Of a stretch of DNA of 64,000 nucleotides, positions 43,307 through 53,866 are shown piece by piece. The DNA comes from Streptomyces sp. NBC_01244 (GTDB lineage: Bacteria; Actinomycetota; Actinomycetes; Streptomycetales; Streptomycetaceae). Both the position numbers and the translations under genes were made by a program. Numbering within the stretch: position 1 is the first letter of the stretch; every line of letters begins with the position of its first letter. The stretch covers positions 1 to 64,000 of the forward strand of contig NZ_CP108489.1 in the NCBI RefSeq assembly GCF_035987325.1. Direction: 5' to 3'. Under the pieces are notes generated by a model. The model had not been told where the DNA came from, made no database searches, and saw only the letters and a list, made by a program, of their open reading frames with translations.

Positions 43307-44698
43307 ATGACCCTCGCCACGCACGCCACGGCCGTCGACTCCTGGCGGCTGCTGCCCGCCGCCCAGCAGCCGTCCTACCCCGACCCGGTCGCCCTGCGCT
43401 CCGCGCTCGACGACCTCGCCTCCTACCCGCCCCTGGTCTTCGCCGGCGAGTGCGACCGGCTGCGCGACCGGCTCGCCGACGTCGCCCGGGGCGAGGCCTT
43501 CGTTCTCCAGGGCGGGGACTGCGCCGAGACCTTCGACGCCGTCAGCTCCGACCAGGTCCGCGACAAGGTCCGCACCCTGCTCCAGATGGCCGCCGTCCTC
43601 ACCTACGCGAGCTCCGTGCCCGTGGTGAAGATCGGCCGGATCGCCGGGCAGTACTCCAAGCCGCGCTCCAAGCCCACCGAGATCCGCGACGGTGTCGAAC
43701 TGCCCGTCTACCGCGGCGACTCCGTCAACGGCCTCGCCTTCACCCCCGAGTCCCGCACCCCGGACCCCGAGCGGCTCAAGCGGATGTACCACTCCTCCGC
43801 CGCCACCCTGAACCTCGTACGGGCCTTCACCACCGGCGGCTACGCCGACCTGCGCCAGGTCCACGAGTGGAACCGCGACTTCGTCGCCGCCTCCCCGGTC
43901 GGCGAGCGCTACGAGCGCCTCGCCGGGGACATCGACGACGCCCTCACCTTCCTCGCCGCCTGCGGCGCCGACCCGGCCGCCGTCCACTCCTCCGAGATCT
44001 TCGCCAGCCACGAGGCGCTGCTCTTGGACTACGAGGCCGCGCTCACCCGCGTCGACGCCCGTACCGGGAAGCCGTACGACGTCTCCGGCCACATGATCTG
44101 GATCGGCGAGCGCACCCGACAACTGGACGGTGCCCACGTCGAGTTCGCCTCCAGTGTGCAGAACCCCATCGGCGTCAAGCTCGGCCCCACGACCTCCGCC
44201 GGCGAGGCCCTGCGCCTCATCGACAAGCTCGACCCGGAGCGCGTGCCCGGCCGTCTCACCCTCATCACCCGGATGGGCGCCCGCAACATCCGCGAGATCC
44301 TCCCCGAGCTCATCGACAAGGTCACCGCCGAGGGCGCGCGCCCCGCGTGGATCTGCGACCCGATGCACGGCAACACCTTCGAGGCGCCCAGCGGCCACAA
44401 GACCCGCCACTTCGACGACGTCCTCGACGAGGTCACCGGCTTCTTCGAGGTCCACCGCGCGCTCGGCACCCACCCCGGCGGCATCCACATCGAGCTGACC
44501 GGCGACGACGTCACCGAATGCGTCGGGGGCGGCGCCGAGGTCCGGCTCGCCGACCTCGGGCAGCGCTACGAGTCCGCGTGCGACCCGCGCCTGAACCGCA
44601 AGCAGTCGCTCGACCTGGCCTTCCGGGTCGCCGAGCTGTACCGGAACCGCGGAACGGCGGTCTCGGCCCGCCGCGAAGCCGTACCGGCCGCCGCCTGA
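43307..44698 (+). CDS. Class II DAHP synthase
   Basis: A 463-residue enzyme (3-deoxy-7-phosphoheptulonate synthase, plant/actinobacterial type) that condenses phosphoenolpyruvate and erythrose 4-phosphate, the first step of the shikimate pathway. Signature segments: LQGGDCAETFD (about 66-76), PVVKIGRIAGQYSKPRS, VYRGDSVNG, MIWIGERTRQLDGAHVEF and WICDPMHGNT (metal and substrate site). ATG 43307 is chosen from a longer GC-rich frame. A second, cluster-linked copy would raise precursor flux and can escape normal control. Confidence 0.95.
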   Translation: MTLATHATAVDSWRLLPAAQQPSYPDPVALRSALDDLASYPPLVFAGECDRLRDRLADVARGEAFVLQGGDCAETFDAVSSDQVRDKVRTLLQMAAVLTYASSVPVVKIGRIAGQYSKPRSKPTEIRDGVELPVYRGDSVNGLAFTPESRTPDPERLKRMYHSSAATLNLVRAFTTGGYADLRQVHEWNRDFVAASPVGERYERLAGDIDDALTFLAACGADPAAVHSSEIFASHEALLLDYEAALTRVDARTGKPYDVSGHMIWIGERTRQLDGAHVEFASSVQNPIGVKLGPTTSAGEALRLIDKLDPERVPGRLTLITRMGARNIREILPELIDKVTAEGARPAWICDPMHGNTFEAPSGHKTRHFDDVLDEVTGFFEVHRALGTHPGGIHIELTGDDVTECVGGGAEVRLADLGQRYESACDPRLNRKQSLDLAFRVAELYRNRGTAVSARREAVPAAA

Positions 44699-44746
44699 TC
44701 CCGAGCGACCGATCGACGTACCGTCCTGAAGCAAAGGGAGAAGCCC

Positions 44747-45124
44747 ATGTCCGTGCGTGCCCTGCGCGGTGCCATCCAGCTGGAAGTCGACGAGCGGGGC
44801 CACCTGCTGGACGGGGTCCGCAAGCTGTTCCAGGAGATGCTCCTCGCCAACGGGCTCGACCAGGACGACCTGGTCAGCGTGCTCTTCACGGCGACCCCGG
44901 ACCTGGTCAGCGAGTTCCCGGCGGTGGCCGCCCGGGAACTGGGCGTCGTCGACGTGCCCTTGATGTGCGCGCAGGAACTGGACATCGCCGGGTCCCTGCC
45001 CCGCGTGGTGCGGATCCTCGCGTACGCCGAGACGGACCTGCCCAGGCCCGAGGTCAAGCACATCTACCTGGGCGGCGCGGCCGCCCTGCGCCAGGACCTG
45101 GTCACCGCCGGGGAATCCAGATGA
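44747..45124 (+). CDS. aroH: Chorismate mutase, AroH class
   Basis: A 125-residue protein of the monofunctional AroH fold (VRALRGAIQLEVDE at the start with Arg near residue 7; VSVLFTATPDLVSEFPA; VPLMCAQELDIAGSLPRVVRIL with the active-site Cys/Glu/Arg; VKHIYLGGAAALR). It rearranges chorismate to prephenate. ATG 44747 follows AAAGGGAGAAG. Its stop overlaps the next start (ATGA). Confidence 0.93.
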   Translation: MSVRALRGAIQLEVDERGHLLDGVRKLFQEMLLANGLDQDDLVSVLFTATPDLVSEFPAVAARELGVVDVPLMCAQELDIAGSLPRVVRILAYAETDLPRPEVKHIYLGGAAALRQDLVTAGESR

Positions 45125-46248
45125 TCCGCTCCGCCGCGGTGGTGGGGACGGGCCTCATCGGAACCTCCATCGCCCTGGCCCTGTCCCGCCGCGGGGTGGC
45201 CGTCCACCTCATGGACGAGAACGACTCGGCCGCCCGCACCGCCGCCTCGCTCGGCGCCGGCACCCTCGGCGCCCCGAAGACCACCGTGGACCTGGCCGTA
45301 CTGGCCGTCCCGCCGGCCCAGGTCGGCACCGTGCTCGCCGCCCAGCAGAGGCTGGGCCTGGCCCGCTCGTACACCGACGTCGCCAGCGTCAAGACCGAGC
45401 CGGAGATCGGGGTCCTCGCCGCCGGCGCCGACCCCGTCACCTTCATCGGCGGACACCCCATGGCCGGCCGGGAGCGCTCCGGCCCGCTCGCCGCCTGCGC
45501 CACCCTCTTCGAGGGCCGCTCCTGGGTGCTGACCCCCACGGCCCACACCAGCCGCGACGCGCTCAACATGGCGCTCATGATGGTCTCCCTGTGCGGGGCG
45601 GTGCCCGTCGTCATGGACAGCGACGCGCACGACCGGGCCGTGGCCCGCGTCTCCCACACCCCGCACGTGGTCGCCTCGCTGATGGCCGCCCGCCTCCAGC
45701 ACCTCCAGGAGGACGCCTGCCGCCTCGCCGGGCAGGGGCTGCGCGACGTGACCCGGATCGCCGGGGGCGACCCCCGGCTGTGGAGCGACATCCTGGAGTC
45801 CAACGCCACCGCGGTCGCCGACGTGCTGACCGAACTCGCCGAGGACCTCCAGGTCACGGTGGCCGCCCTGCGGGGCCTCGCCACCGACGACGCCGACGAA
45901 CGCGCCCAGGGCACCACGCTCCTGGCCGACCTGCTCGGCCGCGGCATCAGCGGCCGCGACCGCATCCCCGGCAAGCACGGACACCCGGTACCCGCCTGCG
46001 CGCCGGTCCGGGTCCTGATCGGGGACCAGCCCGGCGAACTCGCCCGGCTCCTCGCGAACGCCGCCGAACTCGGCGTCAACATCGAGGACATGACCATCGA
46101 CCACTCGCCCGGCGACGAGAGCGGCCTGGTCGAGCTGATGGTCGCCCGCGGGACCGCCGTGACCATGTCGCAGGGCCTGATGAGCGCGGGCTGGCGGGTC
46201 CAGCGGATGGGGCCGATCGAGGCTCCGCCGGTGGCCGTCGGAGTCTGA
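45121..46248 (+). CDS. tyrA: Prephenate dehydrogenase with ACT domain
   Basis: A 375-residue protein. The NAD(P) site VVGTGLIGTSIALAL is at residues 7-21, GGHPMAGRERSG and DSDAHDRAVARVSHTPHVVAS form the dehydrogenase active site with catalytic His, and an ACT domain occupies about 300-365 (VRVLIGDQPGELARLLANAAE). It converts prephenate to 4-hydroxyphenylpyruvate, committing flux to tyrosine. The ACT domain suggests that amino-acid feedback is retained or re-purposed. Confidence 0.93.
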   Translation: MIRSAAVVGTGLIGTSIALALSRRGVAVHLMDENDSAARTAASLGAGTLGAPKTTVDLAVLAVPPAQVGTVLAAQQRLGLARSYTDVASVKTEPEIGVLAAGADPVTFIGGHPMAGRERSGPLAACATLFEGRSWVLTPTAHTSRDALNMALMMVSLCGAVPVVMDSDAHDRAVARVSHTPHVVASLMAARLQHLQEDACRLAGQGLRDVTRIAGGDPRLWSDILESNATAVADVLTELAEDLQVTVAALRGLATDDADERAQGTTLLADLLGRGISGRDRIPGKHGHPVPACAPVRVLIGDQPGELARLLANAAELGVNIEDMTIDHSPGDESGLVELMVARGTAVTMSQGLMSAGWRVQRMGPIEAPPVAVGV

Positions 46249-46434
46249 CCCCGCGTCCGCGGATCCCCGTACGACCCCTTCCGCCAGCCTCCCCCTCCAC
46301 GGGACCCGGCCGCCCCACCGGCCGGGTCCGATCGCCCACCACGTCGGCCCACCACGTCGGCCCACCGCTCCGCCCCGCCTCACCGCTGCGCCCCACCACG
46401 CCGGCCTACGACGCCGCATGACAGAGGATCACCC

Positions 46435-47622
46435 TTGAGTACTTTGCGATGGCTCACCGCGGGCGAATCGCACGGCCCCGCCCTCACCGCCGTCCTCGAA
46501 GGCCTGCCCGCCGGGGTGGAGATCTCCACCAAGGCCGTCGCCGACTCCCTGGCCCGACGCCGCCTCGGCCACGGCCGGGGCGCCCGGATGGCTTTCGAGC
46601 GGGACGAGGTGACCTTCCTCGGCGGGGTCCGCCACGGCCTCACCCAGGGCGGACCGGTGTCGATCCAGGTCGGCAACACCGAATGGCCCAAGTGGGAGAC
46701 GGTGATGTCCGCCGACGGCGTGGACCCGGAGGTGCCGGCCGGCGGGGCGCGCAACGCCCCCCTCTCGCGCCCCCGCCCCGGCCACGCCGACCTCGCCGGG
46801 ATGCAGAAGTACGGGTTCGGCGACGCCCGGCCGGTGCTGGAGCGGGCCAGTGCCCGCGAGACCGCCGCCCGTGTCGCCGTCGGCGAGGTCGCCCGCGCCT
46901 TCCTGTCGCAGGCGTACGGGATCACGATCGTCAGCCACGTCGTCTCGCTCGGCGCGGCAGCCGCCCCCGAGGGCGTGGTGCCCGGGCCGGACGACACCGC
47001 GCGCGTGGACGGCGACCCGGTGCGCTGCCTGGACCCCGCAGCATCCGCCGCGATGGTCGCCGAGGTCGACCGGGCCCACAAGAACGGCGACACCCTCGGC
47101 GGAGTCGTCGAGGTGCTCGCGTACGGACTTCCGCCGGGCCTGGGCAGTTACGTCCACGGCGACCGGCGCATCGACTCCCGGCTCGCGGCCGCCCTCATGG
47201 GCATCCAGGCCATCAAGGGCGTCGAGTTCGGCGACGGCTTCGGCCTCGCCCAGCTCCCCGGCTCCCTCGCCCACGACGAGATCGAGCGGGACGAGGCGGG
47301 CGCCCTTCGCCGCCGCACCGCCCGCTCCGGCGGGGTCGAGGGCGGCATGACCACCGGCGAACCGCTGCGGGTGCGCGCCGCCATGAAGCCCATCGCCACC
47401 GTGCCGCGCGCCCTGGCCACCATCGACGTCGCCACCGGCGAGCCGGCCGTCGCCCACCACCAGCGCTCCGACGTCTGCGCGGTGCCCGCGGCGGCCGTCG
47501 TGGCCGAGGCGATGACGGCGCTGGTCCTCGCGCATGCCGCGCTGGAGAAGTTCGGCGGGGACTCCCTCGCCGAGACCGCCCGCAACCACCGGGGCTACCT
47601 CGAGAACCTGGCCGTCCGGTGA
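46435..47622 (+). CDS. aroC: Chorismate synthase
   Basis: A 395-residue protein, standard length. [18 protein letters not shown] (about 9-26), [17 protein letters not shown] and [18 protein letters not shown], plus the late [16 protein letters not shown], are the three family signatures. Makes chorismate from EPSP using reduced FMN. The start is TTG 46435 (TTG AGT ACT TTG CGA TGG), giving [14 protein letters not shown], as in many Streptomyces AroC; the upstream gap contains short GCCCACCACGTCG repeats. Confidence 0.95.
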   Translation: MSTLRWLTAGESHGPALTAVLEGLPAGVEISTKAVADSLARRRLGHGRGARMAFERDEVTFLGGVRHGLTQGGPVSIQVGNTEWPKWETVMSADGVDPEVPAGGARNAPLSRPRPGHADLAGMQKYGFGDARPVLERASARETAARVAVGEVARAFLSQAYGITIVSHVVSLGAAAAPEGVVPGPDDTARVDGDPVRCLDPAASAAMVAEVDRAHKNGDTLGGVVEVLAYGLPPGLGSYVHGDRRIDSRLAAALMGIQAIKGVEFGDGFGLAQLPGSLAHDEIERDEAGALRRRTARSGGVEGGMTTGEPLRVRAAMKPIATVPRALATIDVATGEPAVAHHQRSDVCAVPAAAVVAEAMTALVLAHAALEKFGGDSLAETARNHRGYLENLAVR

Positions 47623-48698
47623 GCGCCCCGACGCTGGCGGCCGGGAGCACCCGGATACCGGTCGGCGGGGACCGGCCGTACGAAGTCGTCGTGGGCCACG
47701 GGCTGACCGGCGAGACCGGACGCGTACTGGGCTCCGAGCCGCTGCGGGTGGCCGTCGTGCACTCCCGCACGCTGCTGCCGACGGCCCGGCGGATCGCGCG
47801 GGAACTCGCCGACGAGGGACGCATCGTGGTCTCCCTCGAAGTGCCCGAGGGCGAAGCCGCCAAGGACATGACCGTGGTCGTGGGCCTGTGGCGGGCCCTC
47901 GCCGACGCCGGGTTCACCCGCTCCGACGCCCTCGTGGCCGTCGGCGGCGGCGCCACCACCGACCTCGCCGGGTTCGCCGCCGCCGGGTGGCTGCGCGGCG
48001 TACGGCTGGTCCTGGTGCCGACCACCCTGCTCGGCATGGTCGATGCCGCCATCGGCGGGAAGACCGCCGTCAACCTGCCCCAGGGCAAGAACCTCGTCGG
48101 CGCCTTCCACCCGCCCGCCGGGGTGCTGTGCGACCTGGACCTGCTGGACACCCTGCCGCCCGCCGGCTACGTCAGCGGCCTCGCCGAGGTCATCAAGGCG
48201 GGGTTCATCGCCGACCCGGAGATCCTGCGCCTGGTCGGGGAGGACCCCGCCGGCGCCGTCCACACCCGGGAGCTCGTCGAGCGCGCCATCCGCGTCAAGG
48301 CCGAGGTGGTCACCGAGGACTTCCGGGAGGACGGCCGCCGCGAACACCTCAACTACGGCCACACCCTGGGCCACGCCATCGAGCGGATCTCCGGCTACCG
48401 GGTCCGGCACGGCCACGCGGTGGCCGCCGGCATGGTCTTCGCCGCCGAACTCGCCCGGCTCGACGGCCGGCTGTCCACCGCCGACGCCGAACGCCACCGC
48501 ACCCTCCTCACCGCCGCCGGCCTGCCCACGACCCACTGCGGAGCCTGGGCCCCGCTGCGCGACGCGATGGGCATCGACAAGAAGACCCGGGGCAACCGGC
48601 TGCGGTTCGTCGTCCTCGACGCCATCGGCCGCCCCGCGCTGCTCACCGCCCCGGACGAGGCGCTCCTCCGGGCCGCCTACGAGCGGATCTCCCGGTGA
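47619..48698 (+). CDS. aroB: 3-dehydroquinate synthase
   Basis: A 359-residue enzyme that cyclises DAHP to 3-dehydroquinate. [20 protein letters not shown] and [20 protein letters not shown] carry the NAD and substrate residues, and [11 protein letters not shown] has metal-binding histidines. The GTG start lies in the stop of aroC (GTGA). In chromosomes of this group aroB normally sits with aroC and aroK; aroK is missing here. Confidence 0.95.
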   Translation: MSAPTLAAGSTRIPVGGDRPYEVVVGHGLTGETGRVLGSEPLRVAVVHSRTLLPTARRIARELADEGRIVVSLEVPEGEAAKDMTVVVGLWRALADAGFTRSDALVAVGGGATTDLAGFAAAGWLRGVRLVLVPTTLLGMVDAAIGGKTAVNLPQGKNLVGAFHPPAGVLCDLDLLDTLPPAGYVSGLAEVIKAGFIADPEILRLVGEDPAGAVHTRELVERAIRVKAEVVTEDFREDGRREHLNYGHTLGHAIERISGYRVRHGHAVAAGMVFAAELARLDGRLSTADAERHRTLLTAAGLPTTHCGAWAPLRDAMGIDKKTRGNRLRFVVLDAIGRPALLTAPDEALLRAAYERISR

Positions 48699-48909
48699 AG
48701 CGGGCTCCCGTCCGCTACGCCCGTGCCCGCGCGATCCGCCGTGCCCGCGCGGTCCGCCACGGCGGATCGGTCCGCCCGGCGGGGTGGGCCGGCGGGGGCG
48801 CAGCAGCTGAACGCACCGCAGGCCCCGTACGCGCAGGAGCTGCTGGACCCGCAGGACCCGTACTCGTACCCGTACCCGTACCCGAATCCCCCGAACAGGA
48901 AGGCCCGTC

Positions 48910-51045
48910 ATGACCGTCGCCACCGCCCCGCAGGCGCCCGCCCTGCTCTGGGGGGACGCCGACCGCCGGGCCGTCGAGGTCGCCCGCGCCCTGACCGTGG
49001 ACGCGGTCGAGGCCGCCGGACACGGACACCCCGGCACCGCCATGAGCCTCGCGCCCGCCGCCTACCTGCTCTTCCAGCGGCTGCTGCGGCACGACCCCCA
49101 GGACCCGCGCTGGGCCGGCCGCGACCGGTTCGTGCTCTCCTGCGGCCACGCCAGCCTGACGCTCTACACGCAGCTCTACCTGTCGGGCTACGGGCTCACC
49201 CTCGACGACCTCAAGGGCCTGCGCACCGAGGGCAGTCTGACCCCCGCGCACCCCGAGTACGGGCACACCCCGGGCGTGGAGACCACCACCGGCCCCCTCG
49301 GCCAGGGCCTCGCCAACGCCGTCGGCATGGCCATGGCGGCCCGCCGCGAGCGCGGCCTGTTCGACCCGCAGGCCGCACCGGGCGAGAGCCCCTTCGACCA
49401 CACCGTCTGGGCCATCGCCTCCGAGGGCGACCTGGAGGAGGGCGTCGCGCACGAGGCCAGCTCGCTGGCCGGCCACCAGCGCCTGGGCAACCTCGTCGTC
49501 CTCTACGACGAGAACCGCATCTCCATCGAGGACGACCGGCAGATCGCGCACTCCGAGGACACCCTCGCCCGCTACCGGGCGTACGGCTGGCACGTGCAGG
49601 AGGTCGACTGGACCGCTACGGGGGAGTACACCGAGGACGTGGCGGCCTTGCACCGGGCGCTCGTCACCGCCCGCGAGACCACCGACCGGCCCTCCCTCGT
49701 AGCGCTGCGCACGATCATCGGCTGGCCGGCGCCGAAGAAGCGGAACACCGGCGGCATCCACGGATCGGCGCTCGGCGCCGAGGAGGCCGCGGCCGCCAAG
49801 GCGGCGATGGGCCTCGACCCCTCGCTCTCCTTCCAGGTCCCCGCCGAGGTACTGGCCCACGCCCGCCGCGTCGCCGACCGCGGAGCCGGGGCCCACCGCC
49901 AGTGGGACAAGACCCTCGCCGACTGGCGCGCCCTCAACCCCGAGCGCGCCGAGCTCTTCGACCGGCTCTCCGAGCGCCGGCTGCCCGAGGGGTGGCAGTC
50001 GAACCTGCCTGTGTTCCCCGCGGGCGGGCAGGTCGCCACCCGCAAGGCGTCCGGGGAGGTGCTGAACGCGCTCGCCTCCGTCCTTCCCGAACTGTGGGGC
50101 GGCTCCGCGGACCTCGCCGAGTCCAATCTCACCACCATGAAGGGCGAGCCCTCCTTCATCCCCGAGGAGTTGTCGACGGAGGCGTACTCCGGCCACCGGT
50201 ACGGGCGGACCTTGCACTTCGGGATCCGCGAGCACGCCATGGGCGCCATCCTCAACGGCATCGCCCTGCACGGCGGGACCCGCCCCTACGGCGGCACCTT
50301 CCTGGTCTTCTCCGACTACATGCGCCCCGCCGTCCGCCTCGCGGCCATGATGAAGCTGCCCGTCACCTACGTCTGGACCCACGACTCCATCGGGCTCGGC
50401 GAGGACGGCCCCACCCACCAGCCGATCGAGCACCTCTGGTCGCTGCGCGCCATCCCCGGCCTCGACGTGGTCCGGCCCGCCGACGCGAACGAGACCGTCG
50501 TCGCCTGGCGCACCATCCTGGAGAACGACGACCGCCCGGCGGGCCTGTGCCTGTCCCGGCAGAACCTGCCCGTGCTGGAGCGCACCGAGGAGAGCGGGCT
50601 GTCCCCCGCCGAGGGCGCGGCACGCGGCGGGTACGTCCTGGCCGAGGCCGAGGGCGCCGAGGGCGGGTGCCCCGAGGCCATCCTCATCGCCACCGGCAGC
50701 GAGGTGCCCATCGCCCTGGACGCCCGCCGCATCCTCCAGGACGGGGGTCTCGCCACCCGCGTCGTGTCCATGCCGTGCCTGGAGTGGTTCCAGGCGCAGG
50801 AGGAGGCGTACCGCGAGGAGGTGCTCCCCGCCGGGGTGGCCGCCCGGGTCTCCGTCGAGGCGGGCTCCAGCCTCGGCTGGTACGCCCTGGTCGGCGCGGC
50901 GGGCACCTCGCTGGGCATCGACTCCTTCGGCGCGTCCGCCCCGTACCAGTCCCTGTACGAACTCCACGGCCTGACCGCGCCGAAGGTCGCCGCGGCCGCC
51001 CGCGCGAGCGTCGAGCGGGCTCAGCGCAAGGCCACGGCCCGATGA
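48910..51045 (+). CDS. tkt: Transketolase
   Basis: A 711-residue thiamine diphosphate enzyme. [39 protein letters not shown] with the thiamine/Mg2+ residues, and [20 protein letters not shown] are diagnostic. ATG 48910 follows CAGGAAGG. It produces erythrose 4-phosphate, the DAHP synthase co-substrate, so its place inside an aromatic precursor operon makes sense. The 211-base gap before it contains GTACCC direct repeats. Confidence 0.95.
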   Translation: MTVATAPQAPALLWGDADRRAVEVARALTVDAVEAAGHGHPGTAMSLAPAAYLLFQRLLRHDPQDPRWAGRDRFVLSCGHASLTLYTQLYLSGYGLTLDDLKGLRTEGSLTPAHPEYGHTPGVETTTGPLGQGLANAVGMAMAARRERGLFDPQAAPGESPFDHTVWAIASEGDLEEGVAHEASSLAGHQRLGNLVVLYDENRISIEDDRQIAHSEDTLARYRAYGWHVQEVDWTATGEYTEDVAALHRALVTARETTDRPSLVALRTIIGWPAPKKRNTGGIHGSALGAEEAAAAKAAMGLDPSLSFQVPAEVLAHARRVADRGAGAHRQWDKTLADWRALNPERAELFDRLSERRLPEGWQSNLPVFPAGGQVATRKASGEVLNALASVLPELWGGSADLAESNLTTMKGEPSFIPEELSTEAYSGHRYGRTLHFGIREHAMGAILNGIALHGGTRPYGGTFLVFSDYMRPAVRLAAMMKLPVTYVWTHDSIGLGEDGPTHQPIEHLWSLRAIPGLDVVRPADANETVVAWRTILENDDRPAGLCLSRQNLPVLERTEESGLSPAEGAARGGYVLAEAEGAEGGCPEAILIATGSEVPIALDARRILQDGGLATRVVSMPCLEWFQAQEEAYREEVLPAGVAARVSVEAGSSLGWYALVGAAGTSLGIDSFGASAPYQSLYELHGLTAPKVAAAARASVERAQRKATAR

Positions 51046-52328
51046 GCGCCGCGACCGTGCTGGAGGCCCGGATCCCCGGCTCCAAGAGCATCACCAACCG
51101 GGCGCTGCTCCTCGCGGCCGCCGCCCCCGGCCGCAGCCGCCTCGGTGCGCCCCTGGTCAGCGACGACACCCTCGCCTTCCGGGCCGCGCTCACGGCCCTG
51201 GGCACCGGGGTGCGCGACATCGGCGACAGTGGCTACGGGTACGGCGACGGCTCGGGTTACGGAGACGGCTCCGGCGAGGTGTGGGAGGTCACCGGGCGCG
51301 GCACCGGACCGGCCGGCCCCGGCCGCGTCTGGTGCGCCGACGCCGGCACCGCCGCGCGCTTCCTGCCGCCCTTCGCGGCCACCGGGCGCGGGGAGATCGC
51401 CTTCGACGGCTCCGACCAGCTGCGGGCCCGCCCGCTGCGGCCGCTGCTGGAGGCGCTGACCGGCCTCGGGGCGCGGGTGCGCGGTACGGGCCTGCCCTTC
51501 ACCCTCACCGCGCGGGGGCTGGCCGGCGGCCGCGTCGAGCTGGATTCCGGGCTCAGCAGCCAGTACCTCTCGGGGCTGCTGATGGCCGCGCCGCTGATGG
51601 GCGGGCCGCTCACGGTGGACGTGCCGCGGCTCGTCAGCCGTCCGTACGTGGACATGACCCTCTCCTTGATGCGGCAGTTCGGCGCCCGCGTCGAGGAGGA
51701 GGGCAGCGCGATCACGGTCCACCCGGGCGGGTACCGGCCCACCGACCTCGACATCGAGCCGGACGCCTCGACCGCCTCGTACTTCTTCGCGGCGGCGGCC
51801 GTCACCGGACGCACCGTACGGGTCCAGGCCCTGGGCACGGAGAGCCTCCAGGGCGACACCGCGTTCGTGGAGGTGCTGCGACGTGCCGGGGCCCGGGTCA
51901 CCAGGACCGCCGGCTGGACCGAGGTCACGGGCACCGGCCCGCTGCGCGGCGGATTCACCGTCGACATGGGCGACATCTCGGACACCTTCATGACGATGGC
52001 CGCGATCGCCCCGCTCGCGGACGCCCCCGTCACCATCACGGGCATCGCGCACGCCCGTCTGAAGGAGTCCGACCGCATCGCCGCCGTCGCCGGGAACCTG
52101 CGCGCGCTCGGCATCCGGGTCGAGGACGGCCCGGACCGCATCACCGTCCACCCGGGCACCCCGGCCCCGGCGGCGGTCGCCTGCCACCGGGACCACCGCA
52201 TCGCGATGTCCTTCTCGGTACTGGGCCTGCGCGCCCCCGGCGGCACCCTCGACGACCCGGCCTGCGTGGCCAAGACCTTTCCCGGCTTCCACGAGGAACT
52301 GCGGCGCCTCTTCGGCACCTTCGGCTGA
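51042..52328 (+). CDS. aroA: EPSP synthase with a glycine-rich insert
   Basis: A 428-residue enzyme making 5-enolpyruvylshikimate 3-phosphate. PGSKSITNRALLLAAAA (about 12-28) is the substrate site and DAGTAARFLPPFA (about 100-112) replaces the usual NAGTAMR loop; KESDRIAAVAGNLRALG and CHRDHRIAMSFSVLGL are present near the C-terminus. The start is coupled to transketolase (ATGA). An unusual repeated insert, GYGYGDGSGYGDGSGE, occupies residues 64-79 in a surface-loop region. The altered loop deserves attention for inhibitor sensitivity. Confidence 0.93.
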   Translation: MSAATVLEARIPGSKSITNRALLLAAAAPGRSRLGAPLVSDDTLAFRAALTALGTGVRDIGDSGYGYGDGSGYGDGSGEVWEVTGRGTGPAGPGRVWCADAGTAARFLPPFAATGRGEIAFDGSDQLRARPLRPLLEALTGLGARVRGTGLPFTLTARGLAGGRVELDSGLSSQYLSGLLMAAPLMGGPLTVDVPRLVSRPYVDMTLSLMRQFGARVEEEGSAITVHPGGYRPTDLDIEPDASTASYFFAAAAVTGRTVRVQALGTESLQGDTAFVEVLRRAGARVTRTAGWTEVTGTGPLRGGFTVDMGDISDTFMTMAAIAPLADAPVTITGIAHARLKESDRIAAVAGNLRALGIRVEDGPDRITVHPGTPAPAAVACHRDHRIAMSFSVLGLRAPGGTLDDPACVAKTFPGFHEELRRLFGTFG

Positions 52329-52351
52329 AGGCGCGCGGGGACGGGCTCGGG

Positions 52352-52924
52352 TCAGCGGACGACGTCGAAGACGTTCAGCTGCAGGCCGTTGTCGTACGCC
52401 GCGTGCTCGACGAGCTTCAGCTTCTGCGCGTCCTTGTCGGTGGCGCTGAAGAGCCGCTTGCCCGCACCGAGCAGCAGCGGGAAGACCAGCAGGTGGTACC
52501 GGTCGATCAGGCCGGCGTCGGAGAGTGCCCGGTTCAGGGCGGCGCTGCCGTGCACGATGATCGGACCGCCCTCGGTCTCTTTGAGCGCGGCGACCTCGTC
52601 GAGGGTGCGCAGGATCGTGGTGTCGCCCCAGTCCGACACCAGGTCGTCCTCGGCGAGGGTGGTGGAGACGACGTACTTCGGCATCACCTTGTAGTCGGCG
52701 AAGTCCTCCATGCCGGGCCACACGGGGCTGAACGCCTCGTAGCTGGTCCGGCCGAGCAGCATCGCGGCGGCTTCCTTCTGCTCCCGGCCCTTGATCTCGA
52801 AGGCCTCGGGCAGGAACTCGACGTCCTTGAAGGTCCAGCCGGAGTTCCGGTAGCCGGGCTCGCCGCCGGGGGCCTCCACTACGCCGTCGAGGGAGACGAA
52901 GGCGGTGCTGATGATCTTGCGCAT
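52352..52924 (-). CDS. Dihydrofolate reductase/RibD-C family protein
   Basis: A 190-residue protein of the RibD C-terminal/bacterial bifunctional deaminase-reductase fold: RKIISTAFVSLDGVVEAPGG at the start, AAMLLGRTSYEAF, and IIVHGSAALNRALSDAGLIDRYHLLVFPLLLGAGKRLF near the end. These YyaP/YwjB-like NADPH reductases are common and have no settled substrate. It converges on aroA and marks the right edge of the precursor operon. Confidence 0.88.
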   Translation of the reverse strand: MRKIISTAFVSLDGVVEAPGGEPGYRNSGWTFKDVEFLPEAFEIKGREQKEAAAMLLGRTSYEAFSPVWPGMEDFADYKVMPKYVVSTTLAEDDLVSDWGDTTILRTLDEVAALKETEGGPIIVHGSAALNRALSDAGLIDRYHLLVFPLLLGAGKRLFSATDKDAQKLKLVEHAAYDNGLQLNVFDVVR

Positions 52925-53019
52925 CTGAGGTTCCTCGAAATCTTGTGGCTGGCTCTCGGTGGTCCGTCCGGCGCGCCCCGCGACCACGTACGTGGCTGCC
53001 GCGGCGTGCCTTTCATGAT

Positions 53020-53811
53020 CTAAGACCGCGGCTCCCCGGGAAACTCATCGGTCCCCGCGACATTTTCTTCGGCTCTTTCGGCGGAGGTGTCCGAGGGCGC
53101 CTCCAGCTTCGTGTGGAGGATCGCGCGGGCCTGTTCGGCGGCGCGGGCGATGCTCTCGGAGACGAAGTCGAGGAAGCGGGCGATGTTCTCCATGCGGGTG
53201 CCGGCCGGGGTGTCGGCGCCGAGGACGGCGACGCCCTGCCGTGCCGTCTCGACGATCTGGGCGGCGGAGCGGGCGCTGGCCATCATCGACTGGTACCAGA
53301 TGTCGTCGTCGACGACGTAGCGCTCGCGGCGGCCTTCCTCGCGTTCCCGTCGGATGAGGCCCTGTCCCTCCAGGAACGTTATCGACTTCGACACGGAGGC
53401 CGGGCTGACCTGGAGGCGCTGGACGAGTTCCGACGCGGTGAGGCTGCCCGTGTCGGTGAGGGTGAGGCAGGCCATCACCCGGGCCGTCATGGTGGGCATG
53501 CCCGAAGCCATCATGACGGTGGTGAACACCTCCTCGTAGGCGCGCACGGCCTCGGCGTCCCGTCCGTAGGCCTGCGGAGCGGCCTGCGGTCCGCGGGGCG
53601 CGGTCTGCTTGCGCCGGTGCGCGCGGGCTTCGGTGGCGCGGTGGGCCAGATCGGCGCGGTAGGCGCTGGGGCCGCCGTTGCGCATGACCTCGCGCGTGAT
53701 GGTCGAGGTCGGCCGGTCCAGCTGTCTGGCGATCTCCGCGTAGGCGAGGCCGTCGGCCACCCCCATGGCGATCTGCTGGCGTTCCTGCTGGGTGAGCCTG
53801 CCTCCCGGCAT
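53020..53811 (-). CDS. MarR/GbsR-type regulator with IS30-like N-terminal HTH
   Basis: A 263-residue protein with two DNA-binding parts. Residues 1-50 (RLTQQERQQIAMGVADGL, YAEIARQLDRPTSTITREVMRNGG) are a helix-turn-helix of the HTH_38 type found in IS30 transposases. Residues about 95-180 are a MarR-like winged helix (LTASELVQRLQVSPASVSKSITFLEGQGLIRRERE), followed by a helical C-terminal dimerisation part. It is divergent from the DUF4097-ABC operon across a region with five GCAACG copies, its probable operator. Confidence 0.82.
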   Translation of the reverse strand: MPGGRLTQQERQQIAMGVADGLAYAEIARQLDRPTSTITREVMRNGGPSAYRADLAHRATEARAHRRKQTAPRGPQAAPQAYGRDAEAVRAYEEVFTTVMMASGMPTMTARVMACLTLTDTGSLTASELVQRLQVSPASVSKSITFLEGQGLIRREREEGRRERYVVDDDIWYQSMMASARSAAQIVETARQGVAVLGADTPAGTRMENIARFLDFVSESIARAAEQARAILHTKLEAPSDTSAERAEENVAGTDEFPGEPRS

Positions 53812-53866
53812 CGCGGTCTCCTTCGTGGGTCGTCGTGCCTCCAGTATAGCGTTCACTTCCATCTCA

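Noticed and set aside
48723-52328. 1201-residue frame over transketolase and aroA
   Set aside because: Only its last part is real (aroA in that frame); the upstream part is the wrong frame of transketolase.
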